In this document: positions 14,129 through 15,447 of the stretch, piece by piece
Layout: every line of letters begins with the position of its first letter
How positions within the stretch are numbered: the first letter of the stretch is position 1
Assembly: GCA_964568355.1 (NCBI GenBank)
Contig: CAZMRK010000254.1
Coordinates: 1-15,447 of the forward strand
DNA length: 15,447 nucleotides
Direction of reading: 5' to 3'
DNA from: JAJPJX01 sp964568355
Lineage (GTDB): Bacteria > Acidobacteriota > Terriglobia > Bryobacterales > Bryobacteraceae
Position numbers and translations under genes: made by a program
Notes under the pieces: model-generated
Seen by the model: the letters and a program-made list of their open reading frames with translations, nothing else
Databases searched by the model: none
What the model was told of the DNA's origin: nothing

Positions 14129-15447
14129 CTAATCTCGCGCACGCAGGCGGAGCGAATTGCCAATCACCGAGAGGCTCGACAGCACCATCGCGCCGGCGGC
14201 CAGAATCGGATTGAGTATGCCGAGGATGGCCAGACTGATGCCCAAGGCATTGTAGAAGAACGCCCAAAAAAGATTCTGCCGGACCACGCCCATGGCTTTC
14301 TCCGCTGTCTGGAACACCACATTCAGGCGATCCAGTTCGCTCGACACGAGCACGACCGGCGCTGCCTGCATCGCGAGATCCGTTCCGGAGCCCAATGCGA
14401 TGCCGAGATTCGCCGCTGCCAGCGCGGGAGCATCGTTGATGCCGTCGCCCACCATTGCCACCACGGCTCCCCCGCGCTGGAATTCACGGATAATGTCCAG
14501 CTTCTCCGAGGGAAGAACCCCGGCGCGATACTCCGCGATACCCAGTTCGGAGGCGACCCGCGCCGTGGTTGCGAGCGAGTCGCCCGAAATCAGCGCCACT
14601 CGGACGCCCCGCTTTTGGAGAGCGCGCACTGTCTCCAGCGCACCGCTGCGAATCGTATCGCCAAGAGCGAGCACGCCGGCGGCAACTCCGTCCCAGCCGA
14701 AAAATGTAGTGGTTCGGCCCTCCGCCTCCCAAGCGGCCGCCGTCGTTTCCAATTCAGGATCGATAGAGGCGCCGGCCTCTGCGGCCATTCTCCGGTTTCC
14801 GGCGAACACAACCAGGCCGCCCGCGCGCCCCGTGATTCCGATGCCTTTCCGAACCTCCAGATCGCAGGCCGCTGGAATGGCAGCGCCGCGCGCTTCCGCA
14901 TCGCGAACGATTGCCGCGCCCAGCGGATGCTCGGAGTATCTCTCGATCGCAGCGACAAGGCCAAGCGCGTCTTCCCGGGTGCCGGGAGCGCCGCCCGCCA
15001 TCACGGGTGCGCGCTGCAGCACGAATTCCGCGACGCTGAAGTCGCCTCGCGTCACGGTGCCGGTCTTGTCGAATATGACCACATCCACGCGGCCCACCGT
15101 CTCGAGTACCCGGCTGTCGCGCACCAGAACGCCGCGGCGGGAACAGGCACCCACCGCCGCTGTGATCGCGAGCGGAGTCGCCATGCCCAACGCGCACGGA
15201 CATGCGATGACCAGTACCGCAATCGCCCGCATCAGCGCTGTCGCCGGGCCCACGCCCAGCCAGAGGCAGCCCGCGAAAGTGGCCGCCGCCACCGCCATCA
15301 CGCCGGGCACGAAGACCCGTGCCGCGCGGTCCACCGTTCGCTCGATTTGCGCCCGGCTGCTCATCGCCTGGCGCACGGAGCGGACGATCTGGGTGAGCGT
15401 GCTGTCCTCGCCTACGCGAGTGGCCCGTACTTCGAGCACGCCGCTGG
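14129..15447 (-). CDS. copA: copper/silver-type P1B ATPase, N-terminal part outside the window
   Basis: The frame is open to the right edge, so the metal-binding domains and first membrane helices lie outside; about 438 C-terminal residues are seen. Counting from the GTG codon at 15439, which is internal and not the true start, the marks are: RATRVGEDSTLTQI (5-18) of the actuator region, membrane motif Cys80-Pro-Cys82 (VIACPCALGMATPL), and the phosphorylation site DKTGTVT with Asp124. Then come SEHPLG with His171, ISGDS (284-288) and GDGINDAPAL (331-340). The end has FFYNALG (395-401) and AGAMVLSSLSVIGNSLRLR (415-433), the YN and MxxSS signature of Cu+/Ag+ exporters. It should pump monovalent copper or silver out of the cytoplasm. 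It is convergent with clpP, so regulation is separate. The metal assignment rests on these motifs. Confidence 0.92.
   Translation of the reverse strand, partial: SGVLEVRATRVGEDSTLTQIVRSVRQAMSSRAQIERTVDRAARVFVPGVMAVAAATFAGCLWLGVGPATALMRAIAVLVIACPCALGMATPLAITAAVGACSRRGVLVRDSRVLETVGRVDVVIFDKTGTVTRGDFSVAEFVLQRAPVMAGGAPGTREDALGLVAAIERYSEHPLGAAIVRDAEARGAAIPAACDLEVRKGIGITGRAGGLVVFAGNRRMAAEAGASIDPELETTAAAWEAEGRTTTFFGWDGVAAGVLALGDTIRSGALETVRALQKRGVRVALISGDSLATTARVASELGIAEYRAGVLPSEKLDIIREFQRGGAVVAMVGDGINDAPALAAANLGIALGSGTDLAMQAAPVVLVSSELDRLNVVFQTAEKAMGVVRQNLFWAFFYNALGISLAILGILNPILAAGAMVLSSLSVIGNSLRLRARD

Noticed and set aside
1..15447. CRISPR arrays, tRNA or rRNA genes, insertion sequences, phage attachment sites.
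   Set aside because: No repeat-spacer pattern, RNA gene core or transposase motif was seen on reading both strands.

Overview
The window is GC-rich, densely coded bacterial DNA, most like Acidobacteriota (Solibacter/Bryobacter-type). That assignment is an inference from two very large Oar-like TonB-dependent receptors with an N-terminal carboxypeptidase-regulatory-like domain, paired with an ECF sigma factor and a membrane anti-sigma protein. No rRNA, tRNA, CRISPR array or transposase was seen.

Layout. (1) Positions 1-2131, minus strand: a secreted alpha-L-rhamnosidase-like (GH78 type) glycosidase, open at the left edge. (2) 2132-2528: a divergent intergenic region with a doubtful 43-residue membrane peptide and an ECF-type promoter. 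(3) 2529-8516, plus strand: ECF sigma factor, overlapping large transmembrane anti-sigma-like protein, and a 1222-residue receptor, apparently one operon. (4) 8517-8783: an intergenic leader with a second copy of the same promoter pattern and three perfect stem-loops. (5) 8784-12365: a second, closely related 1193-residue receptor. (6) 12481-14087: an ArsR-family repressor with a perfect palindrome in its promoter, an AHSA1/SRPBCC protein with an anomalous C-terminal part, and a complete ClpP peptidase, apparently one operon. (7) 14129-15447, minus strand: the C-terminal part of a CPC-type (Cu+/Ag+) P1B ATPase, open at the right edge.

Main observation. The regions before the sigma gene and before the second receptor share CTGTCACAAA, exactly 13 nt, then CGTTRTTT, each preceded by an A/T tract at nearly the same distance. 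The simplest model is that the ECF factor activates its own operon (sigma, anti-sigma, receptor 1) and also receptor 2, with the anti-sigma protein reporting on the envelope or on receptor substrate. This resembles FecI/FecR/FecA systems in logic, but the anti-sigma protein here is not a recognisable FecR. The adjacent rhamnosidase suggests, but does not prove, a glycan ligand.
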